Shown here: positions 7,667-16,802 of the stretch, piece after piece | Layout: each line of letters begins with the position of its first letter | How positions within the stretch are numbered: position 1 is the first letter of the stretch | Source: Asaia bogorensis | GTDB taxonomy: Bacteria > Pseudomonadota > Alphaproteobacteria > Acetobacterales > Acetobacteraceae | Direction: 5' to 3' | Length of the DNA: 64,000 nt | Assembly: GCA_945868845.1 (NCBI GenBank) | Contig: CAMBMS010000007.1 | Coordinates: forward strand, 1 to 64,000 | The notes under the pieces: model-generated | Database searches by the model: none | The model's input: only the letters and a program-made list of their open reading frames with translations | Told to the model about the DNA's origin: nothing | Position numbers and translations under genes: made by a program

Positions 7667-8542
7667 CTAAACGGGAACGTTGCCGCGAATGGTGATGCGG
7701 TGCATCAGCCTGGACCCGGCCGAGTAATCGTTGATGGCAAAATGCATGGTGCAGCGATTGTCCCACAGCGCCAGCGAGCCCGATTGCCAGCGAAAGCGGC
7801 AGGTGAATTCCGGGCGGATGGAATGCTCCATCAGGAAATCCACCAGCGGTGTGCTCTCGGCCTCGCTCATGCCTTCGAACTCGTTCACGTGGCTGCCGAT
7901 ATAGAGCGCCTTGCGCCCGGTTTCGGGATGCGTGCGCACTACCGGATGGGCGGAAATGGTTTGCAGGTCACCCGGGTCTTTCACCCGCACCGTGGCCAGC
8001 CGTTCGCCATAAAATTCGCGGCGCGACTTGCCGCCGTATTTTTTCGTCCCCTCGCCTTTCGCTACCACTTTCAGCGGCGCCAGCATGGCTTGCATGGCGG
8101 GCGTGAGGGACTCGAGAGCGAGATACTGGTTAGACCAGAGCGTGTCCCCACCATGGTCGGGAGAGCGGTGGCAGTATAGCATGGTGGCCATGGCCGGGCG
8201 CGGATTGAACATCTGATCGGTGTGCCAGGTGCCGCCGAAATTGCGCCTGTCCTCGACTTTTTTTTGGATTTCGAGGATTTCGGGGAAGTCCGGAATGCCA
8301 TCCACGAAAGGATGCAGATGGATCTCCCCCCATCGTCTGGCAAAAGCGAGCTGCTGGGCCGGGGTGATGTTTTGGCCGCGGAAGAAGATGACCTGATATT
8401 CGAGTAGCGCCTGCCAAATTTCTGCCATCATCGCATCGTTCAATTCGTGCGAGAGGTCAACACCGCCGATCTCAGCCCCCAGCGCGCCAGCCAGCGGATG
8501 GGTCTCAATCAGGCGGTATTGAGCGTTTAGCAATTCATTCAT
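7667..8542 (-). CDS. TauD/TfdA-family 2-oxoglutarate/Fe(II) dioxygenase
   Basis: This 291-residue protein is close to the usual TauD length. Fe(II) ligands are visible as His107 and Asp109 (GTWHTDQMF) and His267 (DNRCTMHFA). The 2-oxoglutarate-binding Arg lies in LMHRITIRG (Arg282 or Arg286). Family members hydroxylate taurine, aryloxyalkanoates, alkyl sulfates or other small acids using 2-oxoglutarate and O2; the substrate here cannot be read from the sequence. It is the first gene of the minus-strand operon with MFS, TTC38-like and MFS genes. No TauABC transporter genes are nearby, so taurine starvation is not directly implied. Confidence 0.9.
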   Translation of the reverse strand: MNELLNAQYRLIETHPLAGALGAEIGGVDLSHELNDAMMAEIWQALLEYQVIFFRGQNITPAQQLAFARRWGEIHLHPFVDGIPDFPEILEIQKKVEDRRNFGGTWHTDQMFNPRPAMATMLYCHRSPDHGGDTLWSNQYLALESLTPAMQAMLAPLKVVAKGEGTKKYGGKSRREFYGERLATVRVKDPGDLQTISAHPVVRTHPETGRKALYIGSHVNEFEGMSEAESTPLVDFLMEHSIRPEFTCRFRWQSGSLALWDNRCTMHFAINDYSAGSRLMHRITIRGNVPV

Positions 8543-8740
8543 GGTTTAATCTCTCTAGAGCGGCGATGATAGTGGGTGATGATGGGCCAGATGGGGATAA
8601 TGAGAAAGGGGTCACGAAAATCTCTGATTTTGGCTTCACGATTGGCAAACCTGTTGTTCTCGTGATCTATTACGATATCTATATGAACGTAGCCCAGGCT
8701 AGTAGAGTAACACTCGCTCCGCGCCACAAGAAAATGTCAC

Positions 8741-10363
8741 GTGCGTATGAGAGTAATGGTCACTTCTCCATGGTCCACCCCACACGTGAATGACATAACC
8801 CTAAGAAATCCCACCAGGCGCGTCCCTTACCGGAGCGGTTGGCTAGCGCTGTCTGCACTGGGCATAGTGCTGGTCGTGGTCCTGATCGTCAGCATGCGGG
8901 CGCCGGTAAAGGACGACGTGGCGTGGCTACTATATGTGGCACATAAATGGATGGGCGGGCAGAAGCTCTATATCGACCTGATCGAGATCAATCCGCCGCT
9001 GATCATCTGGCTTTCCGCCTTGCCGACGATACTGGCGCAATGGCTGGGCACTTCGCCACACGAGGTGGCGATACCGTTCTTCTCCATGCTGATTCTGGCC
9101 AGCGCCTGGTGGTCCGCCGGCCTGCTGCGCCGCCTGGATCCACTGTACCAGAACCGGGTTACAGTGTTCGCCGTGACCGCCTCGGTAATGCTGCTGACCG
9201 CTGGTAACGAGTTGGGTCAGCGGGAGCATTTGCTGATCGCGGCCGCCCTTCCCTTTCTCTGCATCGTGGCCTTGTCGCTGCAGGGCCAGGAGCCGGGGCG
9301 GGGCGTATCGCTGGCCGCCGGGATGATAGCTGCTCTGGGATGCTTGCTGAAGCCGCGCTACGGCTTGGCGTTCGCAGCGGTGGAGATGTTGGCCATAGCG
9401 CGCGGGCTACGGCCCTGGCGCGCGACTAATCTGGGCGCGGTGGCGGTGACCATCGCCTATGTCGTCGCCGTGCTGATAGTCCACCCCGCCTACTTGGAAC
9501 GCATAGTGCCGTTGGCCCTGAAGTTGTACGACGTCACGGACGTAAGATTCTCCGCCTTGCTGACCGAAAGTTACCCCATGTTGCTTGGGCTGGGGACGCT
9601 ACTAATGTTGACCCGCCAAGCGATGGGCGCGCGGCAGCCGGAACGCTGGGCGTTGGCGGTGCTGGCACTGTTCGGCTTGGCCTCTGGGCTGGTGACCTTC
9701 CTGGATAGCAAGGATTGGTTCTATCACCGCCTGCCGGCGACCATCGTGGCCACGCTGGGGCTGGTGCTGTGGGCGGCGCCACGGCTGGCCAGCGGGCTAA
9801 AATTTTCTCACCTCCGGCGCATGCACCTAATAAGCATCACTGCCTGTCTGGCCATAATCTTTTTGACCGCCGACATCGTGCATCGTACGCTACCGCAGAT
9901 AGCTCGCGCCATCGATCCCGATGCGTCCACCGAGAAGCGGCTGCAACGATTGTTGAAAAGGGAAAAGGCGCAAAGCTATTTAGCCTTTTCTGAATGGATC
10001 GCACTGGGATTTCCGGTGGTGAATAATACCAATGTTACCTGGACTTCTCGCTTCGATTCCATGTGGGCTCTAAAGGGTGAATTGTGGAGTAACCGCCTCG
10101 ATCCCGGTGGCACGCGCGATTATCCGGTGCGCACCTGGGTGGTGCACGATTTCATCGTCGGCTGCCCGGATTTGGTGGTGATCGATACGCGACAGAGCCT
10201 GAATTACGTTGGCGTACTGGCCAATTTCGACTCCGCGTTTGCGCGCGCCTGGTCCAACTATGGGCAGATCGCGGGCTTTGATGGTCTGCGCGTGTATCGC
10301 CGCCAATCGCCGAGCTGCACCACGCTTTACACGGAAGAATTTCCTATGGAGACGATAGAGTAG
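8741..10363 (+). CDS. GT-C-type multi-pass membrane protein (PMT/ArnT-like)
   Basis: The frame encodes up to 540 residues with about 10-11 hydrophobic helices and a C-terminal soluble domain. The first extracytoplasmic loop KDDVAWLLYVAHKWMGGQKL followed by YIDLIEINPP carries the acidic pair and the P-P that are typical of polyprenyl-phosphate-sugar glycosyltransferases of the PMT/ArnT fold. The start is uncertain: GTG 8741, ATG 8747, ATG 8756 and GTG 8788 are all in frame before the first helix and none has a strong ribosome-binding site. The 3' end lies 13 bp from the convergent acyl-CoA-dehydrogenase-like gene. The acceptor is unknown. Confidence 0.65.
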   Translation: MRMRVMVTSPWSTPHVNDITLRNPTRRVPYRSGWLALSALGIVLVVVLIVSMRAPVKDDVAWLLYVAHKWMGGQKLYIDLIEINPPLIIWLSALPTILAQWLGTSPHEVAIPFFSMLILASAWWSAGLLRRLDPLYQNRVTVFAVTASVMLLTAGNELGQREHLLIAAALPFLCIVALSLQGQEPGRGVSLAAGMIAALGCLLKPRYGLAFAAVEMLAIARGLRPWRATNLGAVAVTIAYVVAVLIVHPAYLERIVPLALKLYDVTDVRFSALLTESYPMLLGLGTLLMLTRQAMGARQPERWALAVLALFGLASGLVTFLDSKDWFYHRLPATIVATLGLVLWAAPRLASGLKFSHLRRMHLISITACLAIIFLTADIVHRTLPQIARAIDPDASTEKRLQRLLKREKAQSYLAFSEWIALGFPVVNNTNVTWTSRFDSMWALKGELWSNRLDPGGTRDYPVRTWVVHDFIVGCPDLVVIDTRQSLNYVGVLANFDSAFARAWSNYGQIAGFDGLRVYRRQSPSCTTLYTEEFPMETIE

Positions 10364-10375
10364 TAAAGTTAATTC

Positions 10376-11521
10376 TTAAAATTGGTTTTCTGTCGCGACG
10401 CCCAGCATAATCTGGCCAACGGTTTCGAAATGTAGTTGCCGGCCTTGCGATTGCTGCGCGACGGTGTGGATATCGCGCAGCCGGCGCTCGAATTCATGTT
10501 CCTCGAAAATCGCCATCGATCCGGTGGCATGATAGAGCGTGTTCACTACCTCGCGCGCCTGCTGAATGGCCCAGGTGGAGGCGAGGCGCGTCATCGTCCG
10601 GTCCTCCATCGTCTGTTCGCCGGTGGCGAGCACATGCGACCACGCCTCATGCCAGGTATTGTGCAGATTGGCGCGCGCCGAGCGCCAGCGCGCCAGCGAT
10701 TGCGCCAGTTGCGACTGCACCACATTGTTCTCCCGCATCGGCTTCGAAGCGCCGCGCGAAACCTTTTCCGACGGCAGCGCAAGAAACGCATCGATCACGC
10801 CGCGCGCGATGCCGAGCGCCACCCCGGCGAAGCCCACCGAGTACAATTGGTTGGACGCAAAACGATAGAGCAGTCCCTGTTCGCGCCGTTCTGCAGGGTT
10901 GTCGCGCGAGACGGTATGGGTCTGTGGGACGAACAGGTTCTGCGCCACATATTCATTGCTGGCGGTGCCGCGCAGGCCGAGCGTGTGCCAGATATCGACC
11001 ATGCGGACGCTAGATTTTGGAAAGATCATCGTGCGCGTGACATCACTGCCGCTAATGCGCGTATGCGCGCCCAGCCAGCTAGCGTGATGACTGCCGCTGG
11101 CGAATCGCCAGGTGCCGGAAACGCGATAGCCGCCCTCCACCGGCACGGACTCGAACGGCCCGCCGGGCGGACCCCAGGCAAGGATGCCAGTATCGGGGCC
11201 AAAGATTTCCACGGCAGTCGCCTCACTCATATAGGCGGTAGTCATGGCGCAGCCATTATTCTGGCACACGCACCAGCCGACCGAGGCATCGAGCGTGGCC
11301 AGCGCCTCGGTCACTTCGGAAAACCGCACCGGATGCAGCTCCGACCCGCCGAGGGATTTCGGTTGCAGCATGCGGAAGAATTTATCGGCGATCAGGCGCT
11401 GCACGACCACGGGGGGCAGGACGCGACTGGTGTCGATCTCACGCGCCAACGGGCGCAGCAGCGGCGCCAAGGCGCGGGCGCGGGCAAGATGATCGGTGTC
11501 GTTGCTGATGCTGGTGTCCAC
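10376..11521 (-). CDS. Acyl-CoA-dehydrogenase-fold flavin monooxygenase (HsaA/DszC-like)
   Basis: The conserved domain begins at DTSISNDTDHLARARALAPL, so I chose the GTG at 11521 (382 aa). The longer frame would start at a TTG (11635) in low-complexity sequence. Visible features are the N-terminal helical domain, the middle-barrel segment VSGTWRFASGSHHASWLGAH, and LGLRGTASNEY. The C-terminal four-helix domain is of the type-2 form seen in reduced-flavin monooxygenases such as HsaA or DszC rather than true dehydrogenases, since the canonical YEGT catalytic Glu motif is absent. The partner flavin reductase is not in the vicinity. The substrate is unknown. Confidence 0.75.
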   Translation of the reverse strand: MDTSISNDTDHLARARALAPLLRPLAREIDTSRVLPPVVVQRLIADKFFRMLQPKSLGGSELHPVRFSEVTEALATLDASVGWCVCQNNGCAMTTAYMSEATAVEIFGPDTGILAWGPPGGPFESVPVEGGYRVSGTWRFASGSHHASWLGAHTRISGSDVTRTMIFPKSSVRMVDIWHTLGLRGTASNEYVAQNLFVPQTHTVSRDNPAERREQGLLYRFASNQLYSVGFAGVALGIARGVIDAFLALPSEKVSRGASKPMRENNVVQSQLAQSLARWRSARANLHNTWHEAWSHVLATGEQTMEDRTMTRLASTWAIQQAREVVNTLYHATGSMAIFEEHEFERRLRDIHTVAQQSQGRQLHFETVGQIMLGVATENQF

Positions 11522-12050
11522 AGTCCTAGGTGCCTTCGCTGCTCTAGCGCCATGATATCGCGTGGCGCGATCGTAGCGGCGAGCATGGGCATTTTCGAGC
11601 GGGGCAGCAAGCGGGTGTATGCAGGTAGCGCTCAATCAAAGCTCGATTAATGTTGCGAATATGCCTAGCCACCTATAGGACGCCCCTCTGGCGGTGGCTT
11701 CGTGGCCGGGCGGTAGATTGTCGGTCAGCATAGCAAAAAGTTGTACCCGCCATTCGGGTAAGCCGCGATTCCCTGCGTGCAAATCCGCTCTGCAACAGAC
11801 GGGGCGCGCGGTCGGAACGCGTGATAGCGGCCGCGGGTGACCGACGCAGCTGTAACTCCAGCGCATTGAAGGCGCAACCGCATGCCGCTTTGTGTGTCGC
11901 GGGTGGGTGATCCGTGTCGGTGGAAGACGACATTCTTGATTTAGTTGGTGGCCTAGTAAACATGCCATTGCCGGGCTGCAAGGCGACATTGAAGCCTTGT
12001 GTCCCGCGTTTGCTGTAAGAAATCCACAAAAATAGTTCCGCCTGTAGACT
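11522..12050. other. About 530 bp without a supported gene
   Basis: Both strands have only short or arginine-rich ORFs (for example 11673-12098 minus) with no recognisable domain or ribosome-binding site. It presumably contains the promoter of the flavoenzyme gene on the minus strand. Confidence 0.4.
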
Positions 12051-12096
12051 GTTTCGCCTTAATCCCACCGCTTTCGGAGGGCGCTTAAGGCGAAAC
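12051..12096 (-). terminator. 12-bp perfect inverted repeat after the ABC binding-protein gene
   Basis: gtttcgccttaa (12051-12062) and ttaaggcgaaac (12085-12096) pair perfectly around a 22-nt spacer, starting 15 bp beyond the stop of the minus-strand binding-protein gene. The position suits a terminator, but no T-run follows. An insertion-element end is the alternative. Confidence 0.45.
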
Positions 12097-12110
12097 ATTG
12101 CAAATCGAAA

Positions 12111-13697
12111 TTAGACCCGGCGCATGTTCCACATATAGGCCCCAGAGGCTTCGATTTGTCCCTGGATATTCTTGCGCCGCGCGGTGCGGATCTGGAAGTT
12201 GCCGATCGGAACGGTCGGCACCTGATCGAAAGTGCGCTTCTGGATGGCGTCCGCCATAGCATGCGCGGCAGCCTCGTCCGGCGCCAAAAGCCAATCCTGC
12301 ACCAGTTTTTCCACCTCCGCGTCACTATACCAGCCGAACCAGCCAGTGGCGCCGAGGCCACGGATGAACAAGTGCTCGACCGGCGTGGAAATGATATTGC
12401 CGGGTGCCCAGGTATGCATCAAGGACCAACCGCCCTTGTCCACCGGCTCCTTGCTCGCCCGGCGCTGCGTGACGCTGCCCCAATCGGTGGCTATAAGTTC
12501 CACATTCATACCAAGCTTCTTCAGCAGATCAAACGTGACATCGCCGAGCGGACCGATAGTAGTGAAATCAGTGGGGCTGATCAGTACGACTTTCTCGTTG
12601 GCATATCCGGCTGCTTTTAGCATCGCGCGGGCCTTGTCGAGATTGGCCTGCATTAATTCGCCGCCGAACTCTCGCCCGTATTTGGTTCCGCATGGAAAAT
12701 ATGCCTTACAAGAACGGAACGCTGTCGGGTCATTGCCCGTGATAGAGGCCATGTAGTCTTCCTGACTCACCGCCATCATGATGGCGCGGCGGATAGCCAC
12801 ATTGTTGAACGGCGGATGCAGATGGTTAAACCGTAAGACAGCGTTGAAGCCTGTGGGATTGGCGCTGCCGATCGTGATATCGGGATGCTTGCGCAGCACC
12901 GGAATCAGATCCGCATGTACCTGTTCATACCAATCAACCTCGCCGCTCTGCAGGGCCGCGGCGGCGGTAGCGGCATCGGGAATAATCTTCCATTCCACCC
13001 GATCAAAATGCATTACCTTGCCGCCCGAGGTCCATTCGGCCGGCTCCTGGCGCGGCACATAAGCGGTGTTGCGTTCATAGGCGACGAAGGAGCCAGGAAC
13101 GAATTCCCCCTTCACGAACTTCAACGGCCCTGACCCGATGGTTTCGATATTCTGCTTGAACGGATCGGACTTGCCGACATGCTCTGGCACGATGAAGGGC
13201 ATCGATGCGCCGCCCGTTGCGAGCCCCTGCATGAACAATGAAAGTTTTTGCTTCAAGCTGATCTTGACCGTCCTGTCGTCTTGCACACCCCATTCATCGA
13301 CAAATTTATCCAAGGTCACACCCAGCGTATCGCGCTTCGCCCACCGCGCGAGGCTGGGCGCACAATCCTGTGCGCGCACCGGCTCGCCATTGTGGAACTT
13401 CAACCCATCTCGCAATTTGATCAGAATAGTCCGGCCGTCGTCGGAAACGGTATAGCCCTCCGCCATCTGCGGGCGAATTTCCTGCTTCGTATTGACGCTG
13501 AACAGAGTGTCGTAGATCGCCCAGCCATGATTGACCGTGACCAGCGCGGTAGTAAAAATCGGGTCGAGCAGGGTCAGGTTGGCCTGCGGCACGAAGCGCA
13601 GAACACGCTGGTTCGCGGGCTGCGCGATGGCGACGCGCGCCAACGGCGCCGACACAGCGGCGGCGGCAGCGGAGCCCAGAAATTTGCGGCGTCTCAT
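12111..13697 (-). CDS. ABC transporter substrate-binding protein, peptide/nickel family (SBP_bac_5)
   Basis: This 528-residue protein has a twin-arginine-like leader (MRRRKFLGSAAAAAVSAPLA, cleavage near ARVAIA) and the family signature YTVSDDGRTILIKLRDGLKF then HNGEPVRAQD. Later come FNHLHPPFNNVAIRRAIMMA and VSQEDYM. Members deliver oligopeptides, glutathione, nickel or opines to a DppBC/DF importer in the inner membrane. No matching permease or ATPase gene flanks it: the neighbours are an iron-type permease 68 bp upstream and a hairpin downstream. It is thus an orphan receptor or works with components encoded elsewhere. Confidence 0.9.
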   Translation of the reverse strand: MRRRKFLGSAAAAAVSAPLARVAIAQPANQRVLRFVPQANLTLLDPIFTTALVTVNHGWAIYDTLFSVNTKQEIRPQMAEGYTVSDDGRTILIKLRDGLKFHNGEPVRAQDCAPSLARWAKRDTLGVTLDKFVDEWGVQDDRTVKISLKQKLSLFMQGLATGGASMPFIVPEHVGKSDPFKQNIETIGSGPLKFVKGEFVPGSFVAYERNTAYVPRQEPAEWTSGGKVMHFDRVEWKIIPDAATAAAALQSGEVDWYEQVHADLIPVLRKHPDITIGSANPTGFNAVLRFNHLHPPFNNVAIRRAIMMAVSQEDYMASITGNDPTAFRSCKAYFPCGTKYGREFGGELMQANLDKARAMLKAAGYANEKVVLISPTDFTTIGPLGDVTFDLLKKLGMNVELIATDWGSVTQRRASKEPVDKGGWSLMHTWAPGNIISTPVEHLFIRGLGATGWFGWYSDAEVEKLVQDWLLAPDEAAAHAMADAIQKRTFDQVPTVPIGNFQIRTARRKNIQGQIEASGAYMWNMRRV

Positions 13698-13765
13698 GTT
13701 ATACAGTCTCCCATTAATCCTGCTGATCGCGGAGTGTAGCTAAACCACTCTCGCCCGCAAGAGCG

Positions 13766-15430
13766 TTAAGGACGGTATCGCCGCTCCGGCCTCGCACGGG
13801 CCAGAAGCAGGACGGGAATCAGGCCCAGCAGGACCATCACCAGCGCCGCGCTGGTGCCGTCCTCATAGGTGCCGCGCGCCGCCTCGGCATACAGCGATGT
13901 TGCCAATGTCTCGGTGTTCAGCGGCCGCAACAAAAGGGTCGCTGGCAATTCCTTCATACCCTCGATGAACAGTAACAAAGCCGAAGCGCGCAGCATCGGA
14001 TGCAACAGGGGTCGATGAATGTGCCACGCCACCGACCGCGGGCTGGCGCCAACGGCGCGGGCGGCATCGTCCAGCACCAGCGGCAGGCGCGCGTAGCCGG
14101 CCTCCAGCGCACTGACTGGCACGGCCAGGAACCGCGCGACATAGGCCATCACAAGGGCACCGGCGGAAGCCAGCAGCAACGGCGCGCGCAGGAAAGTAAG
14201 ACCAAAAGTCTGGATCACTGCATCGATCGCGGCGAGCAGCCCGAGCAGGCCAACCGCGAGCACCGTGCCAGGAATAGCATAGCCGATCTGCACGATCCGC
14301 ACCGGCAGGTTGGCGCGCGCTAAACGCTGGCAGAACGCCAAGGTAAAACCCGCGGCCAGGGCGAGTAGCGTCGCCAGGGCTGCGAAGCGGGCACTGTTCC
14401 ATGCCAGCAGCGGCAGGTTCCCCGGCAGGCCATGCTCATCGATGCGTGCCCAGCTGGCGATTAACAGATGCAGCACCGGCGCCACAAAGCCCAGCGCCAC
14501 CGGAATCGCGCAGGCTAGCGTGGCCAGCGCGGCACGCCACCCATGAAGGCGCCGTGGCTGCAATGGCCTTGAAAAGCTGTCGGCTCGCATACGGCGATGG
14601 CGTATCGTGTGTTCCAGCGCGAACAGCAAGGCGACGGGGATCAGCATCGCCAGGGCCAGCTGGGCCGCGCCCTCCACCGCGCCGCGGGTCGCCCAGGTGA
14701 CATAGACCGAGAGCGTAAGAGTCTGAATGCCCAGAAACTCACTGGCACCAATATCGCCGAGGACCTCCATCAGCGCGAGCGCCGCCCCCGCGGCGATGGC
14801 GGGCCGGGCCAACGGCAAGGCAATGCGGAAAAACAACCTTGCGCCGGAAGAGCCGATGACCCGACCCGCCTCCAGCGCCTCGGCCGATTGCAGCAGCAGG
14901 CTAGCGCGCACATTCAAATACACGTACGGAAAAAATACGATCCCGAACAAAAATATGCCGCCGCCCAGCGAACGCAGGTCGGGCAGCCGCAAGTCGCCCG
15001 GCCGCGCAAAACCCAGCAGGGCACGCAACGCGCTCTGCACCGGTCCCACCGGATGCAGCAGGTCCACATAGGCATACGCGACAATATAGGCGGGCAACGC
15101 TAACGGTAGCGCCAGTGCCCAAGCCAGCACGCGCCGCCCCGGGAACTGATAGGCGGTGACAAGCCACGCGGTCGGCGTGCCGATACCGATGACCACAACC
15201 ATGGTGCCGCCCAGTAACAGGACGCTTTCCAACGCCGCCTGCGGCAGCACATGGGCCAGCAGATGCGGCCACAACACGCCAGAACCGCGCAGCGCCATGG
15301 CCAGCAACGCCAGAATCGGCAGCAGAACGATTAGCGACAGACCCCAGGCGATGGCCTTCAAATACGTCTGCCCCGCCCGTAATCCCGACGGCGCGGCGCG
15401 GCGCGGCAGGGTATACGCCTCAGCGGTCAA
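13766..15430 (-). CDS. Iron(III)-type ABC permease (FbpB-like, duplicated)
   Basis: The protein has about 554 residues and 12 helices. It has two binding-protein-dependent permease halves, each with an EAA-like loop: EAGRVIGSSGARLFFRIALP in the first and DDAARAVGASPRSVAWHIHR in the second. A fused, double-length permease is the norm for the FbpB/ThiP class. The start is uncertain. A TTG at 15430 overlaps the stop of the upstream FbpA-like gene and gives a plausible short leader; the open frame extends to 15583 but only by overlapping that gene. No FbpC ATPase gene lies next to it. Confidence 0.8.
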   Translation of the reverse strand: MTAEAYTLPRRAAPSGLRAGQTYLKAIAWGLSLIVLLPILALLAMALRGSGVLWPHLLAHVLPQAALESVLLLGGTMVVVIGIGTPTAWLVTAYQFPGRRVLAWALALPLALPAYIVAYAYVDLLHPVGPVQSALRALLGFARPGDLRLPDLRSLGGGIFLFGIVFFPYVYLNVRASLLLQSAEALEAGRVIGSSGARLFFRIALPLARPAIAAGAALALMEVLGDIGASEFLGIQTLTLSVYVTWATRGAVEGAAQLALAMLIPVALLFALEHTIRHRRMRADSFSRPLQPRRLHGWRAALATLACAIPVALGFVAPVLHLLIASWARIDEHGLPGNLPLLAWNSARFAALATLLALAAGFTLAFCQRLARANLPVRIVQIGYAIPGTVLAVGLLGLLAAIDAVIQTFGLTFLRAPLLLASAGALVMAYVARFLAVPVSALEAGYARLPLVLDDAARAVGASPRSVAWHIHRPLLHPMLRASALLLFIEGMKELPATLLLRPLNTETLATSLYAEAARGTYEDGTSAALVMVLLGLIPVLLLARARPERRYRP

Positions 15431-16445
15431 ATCCGGTCTGGTCCACCAGCAGGCTGGCGCGCTCCCGATTGGCCGCGACGAGGTCCAGCTTCGTATTATC
15501 GAGCCGTAGCGAGCCAAATCGGGCGACGATCGGATGCACCGCCGCGTTGGGCCGGACAGGATATTCGAAATTGGCTTCCGCATAAGCCTGCTGCGCGGCG
15601 GGGCTCACCAGCCATTCCAACAAGCGCAAAGCCTCCGTGCGGTTCGGCGCATGCCGGGCAATGGCGGCGGCCGATACATTCACATGCGTCCCAGCATGGT
15701 CCGCGAAGCTCGGCAGGACAACACGCACCGCTTCGCCCCAACGTTTCTGCTCCGCGCCCCCATGACCGGACAGCAAAAGCCCCGCATAATATGTATTCGA
15801 AAGCCCGACATCGCATATTCCGGCGAAGATGTCGCGCGCCACGTCCCGATCGCCCCCTGCCGGGCGCCGCGCGAGATTAGCCTTGAGGGCAGTGAGATAG
15901 GCTGTGGTCGCCGCCTCCCCGTGCTTGGCTAGATACGCTGCGAACAGGGCCGTGTTGTATGGGTGCTGCCCGCTGCGCAGGCATATCTTCCCCCGCCACC
16001 GAGCGTCGGCCAGCGCCTCATAGGTCGCCGGCGGTTCCACCACCCGGTCCCTCGCGACGAATATGGCACGCGCACGCAATGAGAGCCCAAACCACGATCC
16101 GTCCGGCGCGCGCAAGGCCGCCGGAATCGCCGCTTCCAGAAACGCGGAACGCACCAGCTGCAACAGATTTTTGTTCCGTGCATCCACCATGGTCCCAATA
16201 TCCGCAACCAACAGCACATCGGCAGGCGAGGACGTTCCCTCCGCAGCCACCCGTTCCGCGAGGCCGGCGCTTAGAAAGACGGTGTTCACCTTGATCCCGG
16301 TCGCGGCGGTAAATTTTTCCAACAGCGGGACGATCAGGCCCGACTCCCGGGTGGAATAGAGATTGACTTCGGCCGCCCATGCACGCGCGGCCAGGCCGGT
16401 CAGCAACAGCACAAGAGCAAGAAAGACACGAAAAGGGCGGCGCAT
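15420..16445 (-). CDS. Iron(III) ABC transporter periplasmic binding protein (FbpA-like)
   Basis: This 341-residue protein has a signal peptide (cleavage near ARAWA-AEVNL) and the family opening VNLYSTRESGLIVPLLEKFT. The iron-binding tyrosine pair is at residues 219-220 in the segment VGLSNTYYAGLL, the hallmark of FbpA/FutA. It would capture ferric iron, with or without an anion, in the periplasm for the FbpB-like permease whose start it overlaps. The ATG at 16445 is preceded by caggta and, 15 bp further upstream, a 21-bp perfect palindrome of Fur-box form, so iron-responsive repression is likely. Confidence 0.88.
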   Translation of the reverse strand: MRRPFRVFLALVLLLTGLAARAWAAEVNLYSTRESGLIVPLLEKFTAATGIKVNTVFLSAGLAERVAAEGTSSPADVLLVADIGTMVDARNKNLLQLVRSAFLEAAIPAALRAPDGSWFGLSLRARAIFVARDRVVEPPATYEALADARWRGKICLRSGQHPYNTALFAAYLAKHGEAATTAYLTALKANLARRPAGGDRDVARDIFAGICDVGLSNTYYAGLLLSGHGGAEQKRWGEAVRVVLPSFADHAGTHVNVSAAAIARHAPNRTEALRLLEWLVSPAAQQAYAEANFEYPVRPNAAVHPIVARFGSLRLDNTKLDLVAANRERASLLVDQTGFDR

Positions 16446-16460
16446 GGATCCGATACCTGC

Positions 16461-16481
16461 AATTGCGAATTATTCGCAATT
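16461..16481. promoter_or_regulatory. 21-bp perfect palindrome, candidate Fur-type operator
   Basis: The palindrome is ten bases (aattgcgaat), a central t, then attcgcaatt. Its core TGCGAAT-T-ATTCGCA has the 7-1-7 form of Fur-family boxes (TGATAATNATTATCA), sharing TG, AAT, ATT and CA. It ends 15 bp before the start codon of the FbpA-like gene. Established knowledge: iron ABC importers are classical Fur targets. The exact regulator (Fur, Mur or Irr type) is inferred. Confidence 0.6.
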
Positions 16482-16802
16482 ACCCCCCATACTACTCCCC
16501 GTCAACCCATTCCTGGCTTCAGACTCCCGCCGCGGCGACATTGCTGATGGCCATCGACGTCGCCTCCGCCACCGCTTTCGCTCATGTCACGTGGCAATCA
16601 GGAAACTGACGGCCAGCCCGGCCTCCCGCACGCGATCCCCGCTTGAAACGGCGGGCGAAGACAATATCGACATCATAATCATCGGCAGAGATGGCAGTTC
16701 GCCAAAAATCTGCCCCTATCCGCGTGCACCACGTCTTCCAGGTCAAAACATTCGGACACGCCGTCGATCGAGAGTTCCCTGATAGTAAAAATCTCGCTGC
16801 AA
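16482..16802. other. Intergenic, no gene recognised
   Basis: About 320 bp upstream of the iron operon. It contains only short ORFs without ribosome-binding sites and presumably the iron operon promoter near 16480-16520. Confidence 0.4.

Noticed and set aside
10436-11650. 404-residue plus-strand ORF
   Set aside because: It is the antisense shadow of the flavoenzyme gene on the minus strand; His/Arg-rich composition, no domain, no ribosome-binding site.
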